Origin: Cephalopachus bancanus | Taxonomy: Eukaryota > Chordata > Mammalia > Primates > Tarsiidae | Direction: 5' to 3' | DNA length: 64,000 nt | Assembly: GCA_027257055.1 (NCBI GenBank) | Contig: JAPVLO010000881.1 | Coordinates: 124,001 to 188,000 of the forward strand | Shown: piece by piece, positions 22,871 to 34,669 of the stretch | How the letters are laid out: the number at the start of each line of letters is the position of its first letter | How positions within the stretch are numbered: position 1 is the stretch's first letter | Notes under the pieces: model-generated | The model's database searches: none | The model's input: the letters and a program-made list of their open reading frames with translations, nothing else | Told to the model about the DNA's origin: nothing | Program-made: the position numbers and the translations under genes

Positions 22871-23250
22871 CACAATGGTAGTGGGGTTGTTATTATTTTT
22901 TTGTCAGCCTGTTTCCTTTCCCCTTTCTCCTCCCTCCCTGCCTGATATCATCTGCTTGATGAGCTTGCATCATTACTAGGGCCCAGGGGTCCAATTAGGG
23001 GTGTCCCCCAGGGAGGCTGACTAAGGCAATCCTTGCCCCAAGGGGTCCTCCTTGAGCTGAAGTTTTAATTAGCCATCACTGCTCTTCCTGAAACTCTTAC
23101 CTGCCTTAGCTCTACTGGTTTTGTGGCAGGAGGCAGGACTGGCATGCTACCCAGGGCACAGCTCAAGCCGCCCCAGCACAGGAGGCACTTGTGGCCGGGC
23201 TTTCCTCTTCCCATCACAGTTCGCTACAGCCTCCTCAGCATTACCTCATT
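22871..23250. other. Intergenic, no gene seen
   Basis: Unique sequence containing two 'aattag' cores at about 22993-22998 and 23068-23073. Confidence 0.5.
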
Positions 23251-23312
23251 TAATCCAGTAAATGGATTAATAAAATTAATGGATTAAGTGACTTAATCCA
23301 GTAAATGGATTA
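23251..23312. repeat. Duplicated palindromic AT element
   Basis: The 19-mer taatccagtaaatggatta occurs at 23251-23269 and again, identical, at 23294-23312. Its ends taatcc/ggatta are an inverted repeat, and related 'ggattaa' pieces lie between. Confidence 0.85.
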
Positions 23313-23408
23313 AATGAATTAAATGAGTTAGTATTTGTAAAGCATTTGAAACAGTGCCGAGTACATAGTAAAGGCCGTATGGTGTTTGTTTAATTAAAAA
23401 AAAAAAAA

Positions 23409-23576
23409 TAGCCGGGCATGGCAGCGTGCACCTGTAGTTCTAGCTACTTGGAAGGCTGAGGCTGAAGGATTGCCGGAGCCCAGCAAGTCCAGGCTGCAGC
23501 AGCTGGGAATGTGCCACTGCACTCCAGTCTGGGCCATAGAGTGAGACTCCAACTCAAAAAAACAAACAAAAAAAAC
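23409..23576 (+). mobile_element. Alu right arm
   Basis: Sense, left arm missing, A-rich start. Confidence 0.85.
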
Positions 23577-23577
23577 A

Positions 23578-23801
23578 GGCCAGGCGCAGTGATGGTTTGT
23601 ACCTGTAATCTCAGCACTTTGGGAGGCCAAGGAGAGAGGATCACTTGAGCCCTGGACAACATAGCAAGACCTCATCTCTACAAAAATTAGCTGAGGAAGA
23701 TTGCCTGAGTCTAGACCAAGGCTTTGGTGAGCTGTGATTGTGCCACTGAACTCCAGCCTGGGTGACAGATTCAGACCCTAGCTTGAAAAAAAACCAAAAA
23801 A
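23578..23801 (+). mobile_element. Alu, internally deleted
   Basis: Sense, both ends present, middle shortened. Confidence 0.85.
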
Positions 23802-24520
23802 TTACCAGGATGGGAGGAGCAAAAACAGAGTGGGGTCTCAGGGCTATTCTTGGACATGAAGATGACACCTGGCCATCTGAGTCACCTGGCAATGAGGGGT
23901 GGCCATGTGGGGGCTGTCCAAATCTGTAATCCTGCAATGCAGGGAGCTTGGGGCCGAGTACACAGCCAGGCTTGGTGGGAGGACATGGACACGTGTATGC
24001 CAGTGCCACACTGAGCATTTCATGCATTGTCCACTGCCTATGAGATGGGGTTATCATCCCATTCTGCAGATGAGGCAGCCGAGGCTCAGAGAGGCAATTC
24101 CCAGTCCAAGATCACACAGTGATGAAGAGGCAGAACAGGAGATCCAAAGCCTAAACCCTGTACATGGGGACACTGGACTTCCTGTGTCCCCCACCTCAGG
24201 CCACAGAGTGGTGGGCAGGAAGGCCACAGGGGGCACCCAAAAGGGGGAGCTGTGCCCTTCACTGCTTCCCCTCAACTCCAGGAAATCTGAGTGCTGCAGC
24301 TTGTGTTGGGGTCCCGAGACCCCTTTCCTGGGGTGGGGCAGGGTTGAGTCTAAGCGTCAGTGGTGACAGGGAGTTTCTGAGGCACCGCCCCCGTCCCTCC
24401 TGGGAGCATGAGGCCTCCTGACTGTGACCCCCGCCTCCCACCCTGCCTGGCTGCTCGCCTCCTGCCTCAGCAGCCGCTGCCGTGCCAGCCCCGAGCCGGA
24501 GCCAAACCCTCCTTGGACGC

Positions 24521-24535
24521 GGTTGCCTGGTAACC
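24521..24535. promoter_or_regulatory. RFX X-box candidate 1
   Basis: ggttgcctggtaacc. The inner 13 bases fit GTNRCC-N1-RGYAAC, and the 15-mer is palindromic with one mismatch. It sits in GC-rich unique sequence. Confidence 0.5.
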
Positions 24536-25535
24536 AGCCCTAAGTGACAGAAACCCCAGCGGGCCACTAATGAGGGCAGCAGCCAACCACCTGGCCAGAC
24601 CCTGCCACCCCAGCCTGCCTTAGAAAGGCTTCGACGACAGTCTACCCGGCCTGCCCACGGTAGGAGAGGGGGCGCCCCGGCACCGGGGAAGGGGGCGTGG
24701 CGGGGCGAGGAAGAGCTGGTTGGCAGTCCCCCAAAACCTCTGAACTGGGGAGCTGGGGAGGGTGGTTCCCAACGGAGGGCGAGGCCCGGCCAAAGCGAGG
24801 AGCGGACACTGGGCTGGAGTCAGGGTTGTGGGCACTGCCCGCCCAGGCCCAAACCACCATCCTGGAAACAGCTGTGAGGGCTTCACCCAGGGCACTGGGA
24901 CCGGGGGAGGGGTCCCCAGAGGGAGGCCCTGGACGGGAAGGGAAAGGAGGTGATTAGGGAGGCTGGCAGGGGTCCAGGATCTGGGCAGAGGAAGCAGCTC
25001 CTGCAACACCAAGGGGGAAATGCATCAGCCTCTCCCTTCTTAGCAGGGGTACCCCTCCTCTTCCCACCCCCCACCCCCAGGCTGGGGGCCTCCAAGGAGG
25101 AGGCTGCCGGCAGCCGGAGGCAGGCAAGTGGAGTTCAGCCAGGTGTTTTTCCACCCGAGGTCTGAGGGGGGAGGATGGGTCAGACCAAGAAGGAAGACTG
25201 TGTGTGGACGCACAGGCCTTCAGGGACCTGGGCCCTGGAGCCGCCTGCCCGAGGCCCTGGGCATGTAGCCACCTCTGAGCCTCAGTTGCTCCAGGGGAAA
25301 TAGGGGCTGGAAGCAGGCTATTGCTGGTCTGGAGTTCGGTGTGACAGGGCCTAAGAGGCTTCGGGGAGGGGGCCCCTTCAGGTTCTCATCATGGGTCCAG
25401 GGAGGTTTCTCTGCCTCTCTTCCCTTTCAAATGCCCAGAGTGCTCCTTCTCCATTAAACCTTTACTCCATCAGCAAGGGCAGCCCCAGGCCCGGCCGTGG
25501 AGGTCCCTCCCCTGTTGAGGAGGAAAGCCAGGCTT

Positions 25536-25548
25536 GTTACCAAGCAAC
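25536..25548. promoter_or_regulatory. RFX X-box candidate 2
   Basis: gttaccaagcaac fits GTNRCC-N1-RGYAAC exactly, 1 kb from the first. Confidence 0.5.
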
Positions 25549-26417
25549 TTCAGCACGTGCAGCAGAGGCTACCTTGGAGGCAAGTTCAGAATGCCCTGGG
25601 GCCTCAGAAGAAGTAGCCAAGCCCAGCCTGGAGCTCAGGGAAGGCTTCCTGGAGGAGGGGGCCAGACAAGCAGCCAAGGTGGAGGGAGACAAGTGTGGAG
25701 GTGAGACCTGAAAGGAACTTTGGCTGGTTGGGGAGAGACCCTTGGGAGACAGGCAGAAGCCTAAGGTGGGAACTGGGACCTGAGGGCACGGAGGAGCCAC
25801 AGGAGACAGCAAGCTGGGGGTGACAGGGTGGGAGGTGTGCATTAGACAGGCCTCTCTGGAGGTAGGGAGGGGACATTCCCCACTACCTGCAGCTCCAAGC
25901 CTCCCATGGCAGGGCTCTGGCACAGCCAGAGAGAGGGGACATCACAGTCCCACCCTCCCCAGCCCGAGGCCCAGCAGCCCTCTCCCTGAGACCTCTCTCC
26001 AGCTGTGGCAGCCCCACCACCACCCAAGCACTCGTCACACTGGTGAGCCTTGGGCTGTTTGAAGCGTCTCTCCCACTGCGCTGGGAGACAGCACCTGGCA
26101 CCTGTCCACTGTTGTGCCCTCAATGCCAGCACAGTGCCTGAGCGCCTCCATATTTGGTGGAAGGCAAGGTGGGAAGGAGAGAAGAAAATCCAGTCCACCC
26201 CGGCTGGACATTAGAGTGTGCCCCCTCCCCTGCAGGGGGTCCCTAAATTATTGTACTTGGGTTTTTTTCTAGCCAGTGAGGCTAGCAAATGCGGTTCTGC
26301 AGGGGGTACCCCTTTCTCAGTCTTTGGGTACCCCTCTGATTTTCTCTGGAGATGGGGGTGGGACTGCTTCAGAGTTTGCGACTCTCCCTACCCTGCAGAA
26401 GGAAGCTGCCTGCACAC

Positions 26418-26420
<3 letters not shown>

Positions 26421-26490
<70 letters not shown>
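26421..26490 (+). repeat. (TG)n microsatellite
   Basis: About 35 units with one TC interruption, in the place of the T-tract of the next Alu. Confidence 0.95.
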
Positions 26491-26493
<3 letters not shown>

Positions 26494-26806
26494 TCTCACT
26501 CCCAGGCTGGAGTACAGTGGCACGTTCATGGCTACTGCAGCCTCGACCTGCTGGGCTCCGGCGATCCTTCCGCCTCAGCCTTCCAAGTAGCTGGAACTAC
26601 AGGCGTGCGCTACCACACCCGTACCATGCCCGGCTAATTTTTTGATTTCTTGTAGAGACGAGGTCTCGCCAAGTTGCCCAGGCGGGTCTCGAACCCACGG
26701 GCTTAGGCAATCCACTCACCTCAGCCTCCCTAGGCGCGGGATTACAGGCTGAGCCACTGAGCCCGGCTAGTGCTGGGATTATAGGCGTGAGCCACCACGC
26801 CCGGCC
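26491..26806 (-). mobile_element. Alu, young-looking group, joined to an older Alu end
   Basis: Antisense. The copy ends at 26768 ('gagcccggct'). The last 38 bases (26769-26806, 'gtgagccaccacgcccggcc') are the end of a second, older copy, so one probably inserted into the other. Confidence 0.85.
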
Positions 26807-27469
26807 TGGAGTTCTGTTAACATGTAGTCACACCCATTCGACTGGTGAACAAACTGAGAGGTTGAGGAGCTTGCCTGGTCACACTTAGGAGGTCAAATCT
26901 CAGTTTGCTGGTATTTCAAACGCATGCCTCATATGGCTGTAAGAATTAAATGAGATAATATCTATTAAGTGGCTGGCACAGGGTCAGGAGCTTCTTGTCC
27001 TGTCCAACCACCCACACTGAGATAGTCTTCTTCTGGTGGGGAGGGAGGGAAGGATGAGGAAGTAGAGAGGGCAGAGAGTGCAGCAATGACAGTCTGGGGG
27101 GCCTCCCTGGAGGAGGCAATGCCTATACCTGGGTGTGAAAGTATGGAGGGGAGGATCACTGTGTTTCCTAGGGAAATGGGCCACACCTCTCTGTTTCTAT
27201 AGATAGGCTGCCAGCTCTACCTTTCCCTCCTCTGGGGTGACAGAGCTCTTCTAGGAAAGAAAGGGATTTGTAAATAGCAGGTGTGGCATCATCAGAGGGA
27301 GTGCCATTGTTATTAATAACCTTAACGAGTTGAGGCTCTGAGAGCTGACCTTTCACCTCACCTTCCCATTGATTACGTGTCTGGGGTGGGGCAGAGGCGG
27401 AGTGTGTGGGTGGGTCTGGAGCCTCTGTAGATCTGGGGGGTGAAGAGAGGAGAAACCTTTTTTACACTA
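26807..27469. other. Intergenic with a MIR
   Basis: MIR-like at about 26825-26985 ('aattaaatgagataatatct'). The rest is unique. Confidence 0.55.
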
Positions 27470-27485
27470 CTTTTTCTTTTTCTTT

Positions 27486-27722
27486 TTTTTTGAGCTGGAG
27501 TCTCACTCTGTTGACCTGCTGGGCTCCAGCGATCCTTCCGCCTCAGCCTTCCGAGTAGCCGGAATTACGGGCATGCGCTACCACGCCCGACTGATTTTTT
27601 GATTTATTGTGGAGATGAGGTGTCGCCGCCCAGGCGGGTCTCAAACCCGCGGGCTCAGGCAATCCACTCACCTCAGCCTCCCAAAGGCGCGGGATTACAG
27701 GCTGAGCCACCGAGCCCGGCAA
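27486..27722 (-). mobile_element. Alu, young-looking group, internally deleted
   Basis: Antisense. About 50 bp are missing after 'cactctgttgacctgctggg'. Target ctttttctttttcttt on both sides. Confidence 0.9.
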
Positions 27723-27869
27723 CTTTTTCTTTTTCTTTGTTAACTCCACATAGGAAGCCCACATGACAGATTGTTCTCGTCTCTGTTTTATTCACACTAC
27801 TAGGAGAATAGCGTCTCCCCAAGACTGAAATGCTAAAAAAAAACAAAAACAAAAACAAAAACAACAAAA

Positions 27870-27873
27870 CACA

Positions 27874-27930
<57 letters not shown>
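27870..27930 (+). repeat. (CA)n microsatellite
   Basis: About 30 units, one 'cat' break, preceded by (AAAAC)n. Confidence 0.95.
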
Positions 27931-27932
<2 letters not shown>

Positions 27933-28233
27933 GAGAGCTAGCACAGTGGCTCACACCTGTAATCCCAGCACTTTGGGAGGCCAAGGCAGGAGGATTGCTT
28001 GAGCCTATAGTTTGAGACCAGCCTAGGCAACACAGCAAGACCTCATCTCTACAAAAAAATCAAAAAATTAGCCTGGCGTGGTGTCCCGTGCCCGTAGTCT
28101 CAGCTACCAGGTAGGCTGAGGCAGAAGGATTGCTTGAGTCCAGGAGGTCAAGGCTGTGGTGAGCCATAATCCTGCCACCGCACTCCACCCTAAGCAACAG
28201 AGTGAGACCCCTGACTCACAAACAAACAAAACA
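27931..28233 (+). mobile_element. Alu
   Basis: Sense, older type, directly after the (CA)n run. Confidence 0.9.
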
Positions 28234-28457
28234 CGTGGGAGTGCCCAAGACAGCCACCTTGGGTTGATTGCCTCCATTCTCTATAGGCTCCCACGTGACC
28301 CTCGGGATAGAGAGGACAGGGCCAGGTCAGAGCCTTCAAGAGCTCACAGTCTGTGGACACTCATAGCTTCCTACAGTTTACGAGCAATCTTCCACACTGA
28401 CAGGGATCAACACTTACCACAGTCTACAAGGCAGGTCTACACTATTCCCATTTTGCG
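28234..28457. other. Intergenic, MIR left part
   Basis: About 28385-28465 is MIR, continuing after the Alu at 28760-28815 ('tttgaggctcagaaactta'). Confidence 0.6.
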
Positions 28458-28465
28458 ATAAGGAA

Positions 28466-28792
<327 letters not shown>

Positions 28793-29009
28793 TGACTCCC
28801 AAGTCCCCCATACTGTGTCCTTTCTTTGGTAGTCTGGAGTGTTTAAGTGATGCCAAAAAGGAACAGAGGAAGTGCTGATTAACAAGCATGCTGTCTTTGG
28901 GAGATGTCCCTGAATTCACAAGAGATTTAGTAGGGCTGACACCTACGGTCTCGGCAGGCTCATCCTGGCTGGGATGGGTCTTGCTTGGGCTCATTAAAGA
29001 CATTGGAGA

Positions 29010-29297
29010 TGTTGGGCATGGTGGCTCATGCCTATAAACCCAGCACTTTGGGAAGCCAAGGTGAGAGGATTGCCTGAGCCCATGGGTTCGAGACCAGCCT
29101 AGGCAACTTGGCAAGACCTCATCTCTACAATAAATAAATTAGCCAGGTGCGGTGGCACATGCCTGTAGTTCCAGCTACTTGGAAGGCTGAGGCAGAAGGA
29201 TCACCTGAGCCCAGCAGGTCAAGGCTACGGTAGCCATGAGTATGCCACTGCACTCCAGCCTGGGTGACAGAGAGACTCCAACTCAAAAAAAAAAGAG
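29010..29297 (+). mobile_element. Alu, first of a same-target pair
   Basis: Sense. Target aagacattggaga at 28997-29009 and 29298-29310. Confidence 0.95.
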
Positions 29298-29310
29298 AAG
29301 ACATTGGAGA

Positions 29311-29613
29311 GAGCTGGGCGCAGTGGCTCATGCCTGTAATCCCAGCACTCTAGGAGGCGGAGGCAAGACCAAGCACACAGGTTCAAGCCTGAGCCCACGT
29401 TTTGGAGACTAGCCTAAGCAACATGGCAAGAACTTGTTTCTACAATAAATAAAAAAAATTAGCTGGGTATGGTGGTACACCTGTAGTTCCAGCTACTTGG
29501 AAGGCTGAGGTGGAGGGATCACCTGAGGCCAGCAGGCTGAGGCTGTGGTGGCTGTGAGCATGCCACTCCAGTCTGGGCGACAGAGAGACTCTGACTCAAA
29601 AAAAAAAAAAAAA
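29311..29613 (+). mobile_element. Alu, second of a same-target pair
   Basis: Sense. The same target sequence appears a third time after its A-tail. Confidence 0.95.
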
Positions 29614-29629
29614 AAGACATTGGAGAGAC

Positions 29630-30899
29630 CACCAGGCACACCTGAGCACACAAACTGAGCATTCTGGACCCCAAGAGTTAAGAACATGGTCTCCTCCTCC
29701 TCCCACCCCACAAAGCAGGGCAGGGATGGGTGCTGTGCTGGAGGAGGAGGGGAGGAGGTGAGAGTAGAGCTGGTGAGGACCAAGAGTGAGGAAGAACACC
29801 CTGTGACCCAAGGGGCTGCAGGCTGGGGTTAAGGCTGTGAGGCTTGGCATGACCCCCGTCAACACACATTTTCCTGAGGCTAAAGTGTGACTGCTGGAAG
29901 CTTCTCCAGGCTGGGATTCAGCAGATCTGGGTTTTTGCCCCAGCCTGCTGTGTGACCCTGGGAAAGCCCCCACCCTCTCTGAATCTCTCCTCTCCAAATC
30001 ACTCCAGACTCTATTTCTAAGGTTCTCCCAGCTCTGAACGAAGTGGCACCCTCCTTACTCTCCCAAGGTGACCTCACTTCCTCTTCCTCTTCCTCCCTGC
30101 AGTGTCCAGCCCCTCCTCCTCAGCTCCAGCTGCCCCAGCTGCTTCCTGACTCTTGGAACCTATGGTCTCAGGCCTGCTCGGTTCAAACTCAGGCAGCCCT
30201 GACCTTTGGGATCCAAGGAGATGGCCTGGGTGGTTTTGCCCCGTGAACTGATTCTGACCTTTGCCATGTCCACCTGTCCTCCCCTCCCCCACTGCACCCC
30301 CCCCCACGGCCGTCCTTGGGCAGCCCAGAAACTCTGAGGGACCAGATTCCTTCAGATGAAGTAGCAGCCCCGAGAGGCTGTGATCCACAGTCAGGTGGCC
30401 CAGAGGCAGGGAGGCAGCCCTTCACCCCTCGCCCCGTGCACGCCATTCCAGGCTGGGACTGCCCCACCCCCACCGTCTCCCATGCTGCCCGCGTTCCGGC
30501 CTGTCTTACTGAGGCAGACGCCAGGGGACACTCAGCACCCCCCAGCATCCTCATTCCTGGCCCGCTGTAGGGATGGGGAGATCACCCCCGCCTCGGGCAG
30601 CGGCAGTGCCCTCCCAGGGGTTGTGATACATGTGTCCGGAGTCTGCCCTCAGTGACGACACCGACATGACAGGACAAAGGAGCCCTGCTCCAGCCCCTAA
30701 CACAACCAGTGCTGGACACCGGAGTCAGGCGCCGACTGTATGCCAGATATTTTAATACAGCCTCATCTAAGCCTTAGGACACCACAGCTATGAGGAAGAA
30801 GGAATCCTAGTTTTACAAATGAGGATCCTAAAGCTCACTCAGCGAGGTCAAGGGGCAGGCACAAGGGACACGGCTAGGAAGTGGCCGTGAATGATCTAG
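29630..30899. other. Intergenic, upstream of the C15orf39 island
   Basis: Unique GC-rich sequence; MIR-like at about 30735-30880. No exon pattern. Confidence 0.5.
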
Positions 30900-32250
30900 C
30901 AGAGTGATTCCGAGCACTGGTTCGTGAAGCGCGGCGGGTACAGACGGCGCACGGCGCCCGCGGCCGGGTCCCGGGATGGGGGGGCCGGCCCGACGCAGGC
31001 CTCCGCACCCGCGGACCCGGGGGAGCGCAGGCTCCCAGAGGCGCGGCCGGGCTCTGCCCCCACCCCGCGGGCCGCCCCGCCCCGCCCCCGCCCCGCCCCC
31101 AGCTCGCCCCGCCCGGGACCGCAGACGGCGCCCGGCGGCGGCGCGAACGGCCGCGAGGCGGGTGGCTCCGGGCTCGGTGCTCATCGGGACTTCCCGCGCA
31201 GGGCTCGGCCGAACCCGGACCCGAGGCCTGGGCGGCGCTGGAGGATGCGGACGCGGACGCGGACGCGGCCCGGGGTGGCGGCGGCGGGCAGCCCGGCGCC
31301 CCGCAGGTAGGAGCTCGCTCGCTCGGCGGGCACGGAAACTTGGGCCGAGTTTGCGGGAGGCGCGTGGGGAAGGGGCGGGTGGCGCTGCCCCAGGGCGCCC
31401 CTACCGGCCGGCCCGGGCATGGGGCGCGCCGAGCCTGGGCCCAGGTGCTGCGGCTGCGGGCGGGCTGCGGGCGGGGGTCGCGCCGCCGCTCCCACTGGCC
31501 CGGCCTTCGAGGCTCCCGGGGCCTGGTGGCGCCCCGGGGCTCCCGCGGGGCCCCGGCGCCCGACCTGGCGAGAGGGAGCTCAGGCCGAGCCCTCCGGCCT
31601 CCCGCGGGGCCCGGCTCACGTGGATGGCCTGGCGGGGAGGAGGGGGCCTTGGAGGACCGGGCCTGGGGGCCGGCGGGCGCTAAGGCGCCGCGGGGCTCAG
31701 GACGCGCCCTGCCGGGACGGGACGGCCCTGCGGTTTCCTCGCCACCGCTTGACTCACCCTCTGGCCTCAGCCCAGGCCGGCGGGATCGCCCCGAGGCGGT
31801 GGCTGCCGGGACTCTGCGGCCCGGCCGCCCCCGGCTCCGGGACCTCCCGCCTGCCTACGGGCGTCAGTCCGGGGACTCGGTGCGCGGCCCGCCTGCGTGC
31901 ACACGTGTGCCCGGGGCCCGCGCGAGGGGAGCGCGCCCTGGAGGGGCGTATGTGCAGATGTGGGCCATGCACGTACGTGCAGGCACGGGTTTGCATGCGT
32001 GGCGGCGGCCTGTGTGTCATCCTGCTGGGGTGCACGTGCGCCCCAGCGCCGCCGGGAGGGGCTGGGGGACACCCGGAAGCCCGCAGGGTCGGGTGCGGCG
32101 GCGGCCTCAAAGCGAAGTCGGCTGTGGGCCGCAGGCACCGAGTTACGCGCGTGGCGGGAAGGGGAAAGGGGGTGGAGGCCGATCCCGTGCCCCTTCCCCC
32201 TCCACGGGAGACTTTGGGCAGCCCAGGTCGGGCTGTGTCATGGGGAGAAC
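30900..32250 (+). promoter_or_regulatory. C15orf39: CpG island promoter of C15orf39
   Basis: This is the strongest CpG island of the window. A run of Sp/KLF-type GC boxes (repeated ccccgcccc) lies at about 31073-31115, with no TATA box in view. The island spans the presumed first exon and about 900 bp of intron 1. Several long open frames cross it on both strands. They are a by-product of the lack of AT-rich stop codons and are not reported as genes. Confidence 0.8.
31110..31306 (+). other. C15orf39: Non-coding exon 1 of C15orf39 (5' end approximate)
   Basis: The 3' end is set by a good donor, CAG|GTAGGA, with the intron starting at 31307. The 5' end is a guess placed just after the GC-box cluster. 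The exon joins the acceptor at 34618-34619, which leaves a short 5' leader before the ATG in exon 2. Confidence 0.55.
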
Positions 32251-32974
32251 CCAGAGCCTCAGCAGGGGAGGTGGGAGAACACCCGCGACGTGCGATCCAA
32301 CCCTCCAGGAGGGTCGCTGCTGGCCACAGTTGTGCAGGAATCGTTTTCCTGTCCTTTCTCAATGTCCATCCCGAGGCCCCCGGAACTGCTCTCCAAAGGC
32401 GATGTGATTCGGCCCCTGGGGCCCTGCCCTCTCCTAGTGCTTGCTAGCCTAAGTGTGTAGCTCTGGGAAGGAGGCACCTACATTTTGGCTACTATCTTCA
32501 ATGGGGAGGAGCCTCGCTTGAGGGAATGGATACTGGACCCTCCATCCCCGCTAGTGGGAGATAAGGTCACCCCCACACGGCTGCCTCCCTTGAGCACCCC
32601 CCCAAAGACTCCTGTCTATTGGCTGGGTCCCAGGTGGGGTTTCAAGAAGTCTCCAGGGCAGAGGGCACTCGATGGGGGCTGAACCCTGGAGAAAAGGACT
32701 CCTGGGGCGGGGGATGGGTATAGAGCAGGCCCCAAGGAGTGTGGGGGGGGCGGGGGGACCAGAGCCAGCACTTAATTAACCCAAAACTTCCCGAGGGTGT
32801 TGGTGGGGGTTCAGCACCCCCCAAACCCTACAACTTCTTACAGTATTGCTGTGGAGCAAGGTTGGGTTTTGCCTCTGTCCTAAGACACTGCTCTTTGTGG
32901 TCACCTGTGGCCTAAGAGACCCTCCTCTTTTCTCTAGGCTGGCCCAAGAGATTGGGGATGTGCCAACTTGCTTT

Positions 32975-33233
32975 ATTTTATTTTATTTTTTGAGTTGGAA
33001 TCTCACTCTGTCGCCCAGGCTGGAGTGCAGTGGGCAAGCTCACGACCACCGGAGCCTCGATCTTTCTGTCTCAGCCTTCCAAGTAACTGGAAGTATGCCA
33101 CCATGCCCAATTTATTGTAGAGATGAGGTCTTGCCAAGTTGCCCAGACTGGCCTTGAACCCATGGGCCAGGCAATCCTCTCACCTCCACCTCCCAAAGTG
33201 CTGGCATTATGGGCGTGAGCCACTGCGCCTGGC
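32975..33233 (-). mobile_element. Alu in C15orf39 intron 1
   Basis: Antisense, shortened right arm, (TTTTA)n in its tail. Confidence 0.9.
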
Positions 33234-34370
33234 CCAACATGGCTTCCTTAGTGCAGTTGGGCTGGGGTGGGAGTGGGCACTGGCCCCCATGCTACCTTAC
33301 CTTTCCTGTCCCCAAAATATGCTGGTGTAACTCTGAGCCGGTGGCTGTCATTGGCCGCCAGCCAGAAGAGAGGAAAAGGCTGGTCCTTGCTTGCCAATGT
33401 ACTGAAACCTGTGGCAGTTGCCCTGTGACCTAATCACAGCAAGACTGAACCAATTGATCTTTTTTAAGGGTGTCAGGAAGGAGGATGCTGGCTGAGGGAG
33501 TTGGAGGCAGGTCAGTGTAGCCCCAGCAGACGAGCTTCAGATGGACCCCGTGCTTGACCTCTCTGGGCCTGGCTCCCCGTCTGTCCGTACAGCGGGAGTA
33601 GTTGCCAGCTAGCACTTTGTGGTCCCTGGGGCCTCCCCCTGTACTTTACCAAGTGCTGTCTCCCCAGGTGCCTTGGAATAGCCATCTACAGCTGGAGGGC
33701 TAGGGATGACCTAGGCTCTTTTCCCCAGGTGGGCCCCCTTCCTCTGGCACCACAGCACCATCTGCTGGACAGTCTTGACCCTTCTGCTGAGACAAGCTGG
33801 GCATGAGAGGGCGTGGTTTGCACAGACTGATCCCCTGTCTCCTCTCCTGGAGGAATTTCCTCCAGAGCCAACCCCAGTATCTCAGCATTGACTCTGAGCC
33901 TGGGGACAGGGGTTCGAGACCTGACTCTGCCATTTTTGGTAAGATCGGCAGGTCAGGGAAGCGTCACAAGAAATCTGAATTTGTAGACAGCGCCTGGATT
34001 CCATGTCTAGCCACAGTGGGCATCTTAATATCACTATGGCGACTTGGAATAGGAGCTTGTATGGGATGCAGGAGGCCTGCTTCTCATCATGCCTCTCATA
34101 AGTGACTTTGGGGTGGATGGGTATCCTTATCTGTGTATAGGGGTGTGGCGAGGTGAACCAAGCCAGGTGTCCTTTGACTGCCCTGCCAAGTCTGAAGCCC
34201 CAAGGAGAAAGGGTCTTGGGAGTCATGGAAGAAAGCTGAATGGAGGGGCTCCTAGAGTGGGGGTGGGGTTATGTGTGGGAGAATTCAGTAAACAAAGGAG
34301 ACTGCAGCTTCAAAATAAGAGTTTGAAACCCCTGTATTCTAGATCTCATGCACTCAGTGCTCTTTTTCTG

Positions 34371-34488
34371 AAGTAGACAGGGTCTTGCTGTGTTGCCCAG
34401 ACTGCTCTTGAACGCCTAGCCTTAAGCAATCCTTCCACTTCTGCCTTCCAGTGTGCTGGGATGGCAGGTGTGAGCCTCCGCACCCAGA
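34371..34488 (-). mobile_element. Alu monomer fragment in C15orf39 intron 1
   Basis: Antisense, about 130 bp before the coding exon's acceptor. Confidence 0.75.
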
Positions 34489-34669
34489 CTTACAGTCTTA
34501 GCTGAGCATCACTTAGGCACCAGGGTCTCATGTGAGTGGCGAGCCTGGGAGAGCAGCAGCCCTCTTGCTTGTCTGGAGCCCCTTTCTCTGACAGCCCTGC
34601 CTCTCTTCATCTCTCCCAGGTCTGCAGTTGAGTAGCAGGAGCCCAGGAGGGCCTGAGGCCTACGCAGCG

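Larger units (their letters stand above)
23802..26420. other. Intergenic, GC-rich, no gene seen
   Basis: A MIR at about 24005-24135, then a moderately CpG-rich stretch (24430-25000) and two RFX-type motifs listed separately. No exon pattern was found. Confidence 0.5.
31307..34619 (+). other. C15orf39: Intron 1 of C15orf39
   Basis: GT-AG intron. The 5' third is CpG island. It contains one antisense Alu (about 32975-33233), a partial Alu (about 34371-34488) and otherwise unique sequence. The acceptor tract 'ttcatctctcccag' ends at 34619. A second AG at 34625-34626 could be used instead without touching the coding sequence. Confidence 0.7.

Noticed and set aside
27870..27930. Regular spacing that could suggest an array
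   Set aside because: A plain (CA)n microsatellite. No CRISPR or other array is expected or present in nuclear primate DNA.
30924..32460. Long frames on both strands over the C15orf39 CpG island (up to about 355 codons)
   Set aside because: They overlap on both strands, are almost pure Gly/Pro/Arg/Ala and reflect the GC content. No splice or domain evidence.
34628..34669. In-frame upstream extension of C15orf39 beginning at a TTG
   Set aside because: No ATG. The ATG at 34670 has good context and matches the known protein start.
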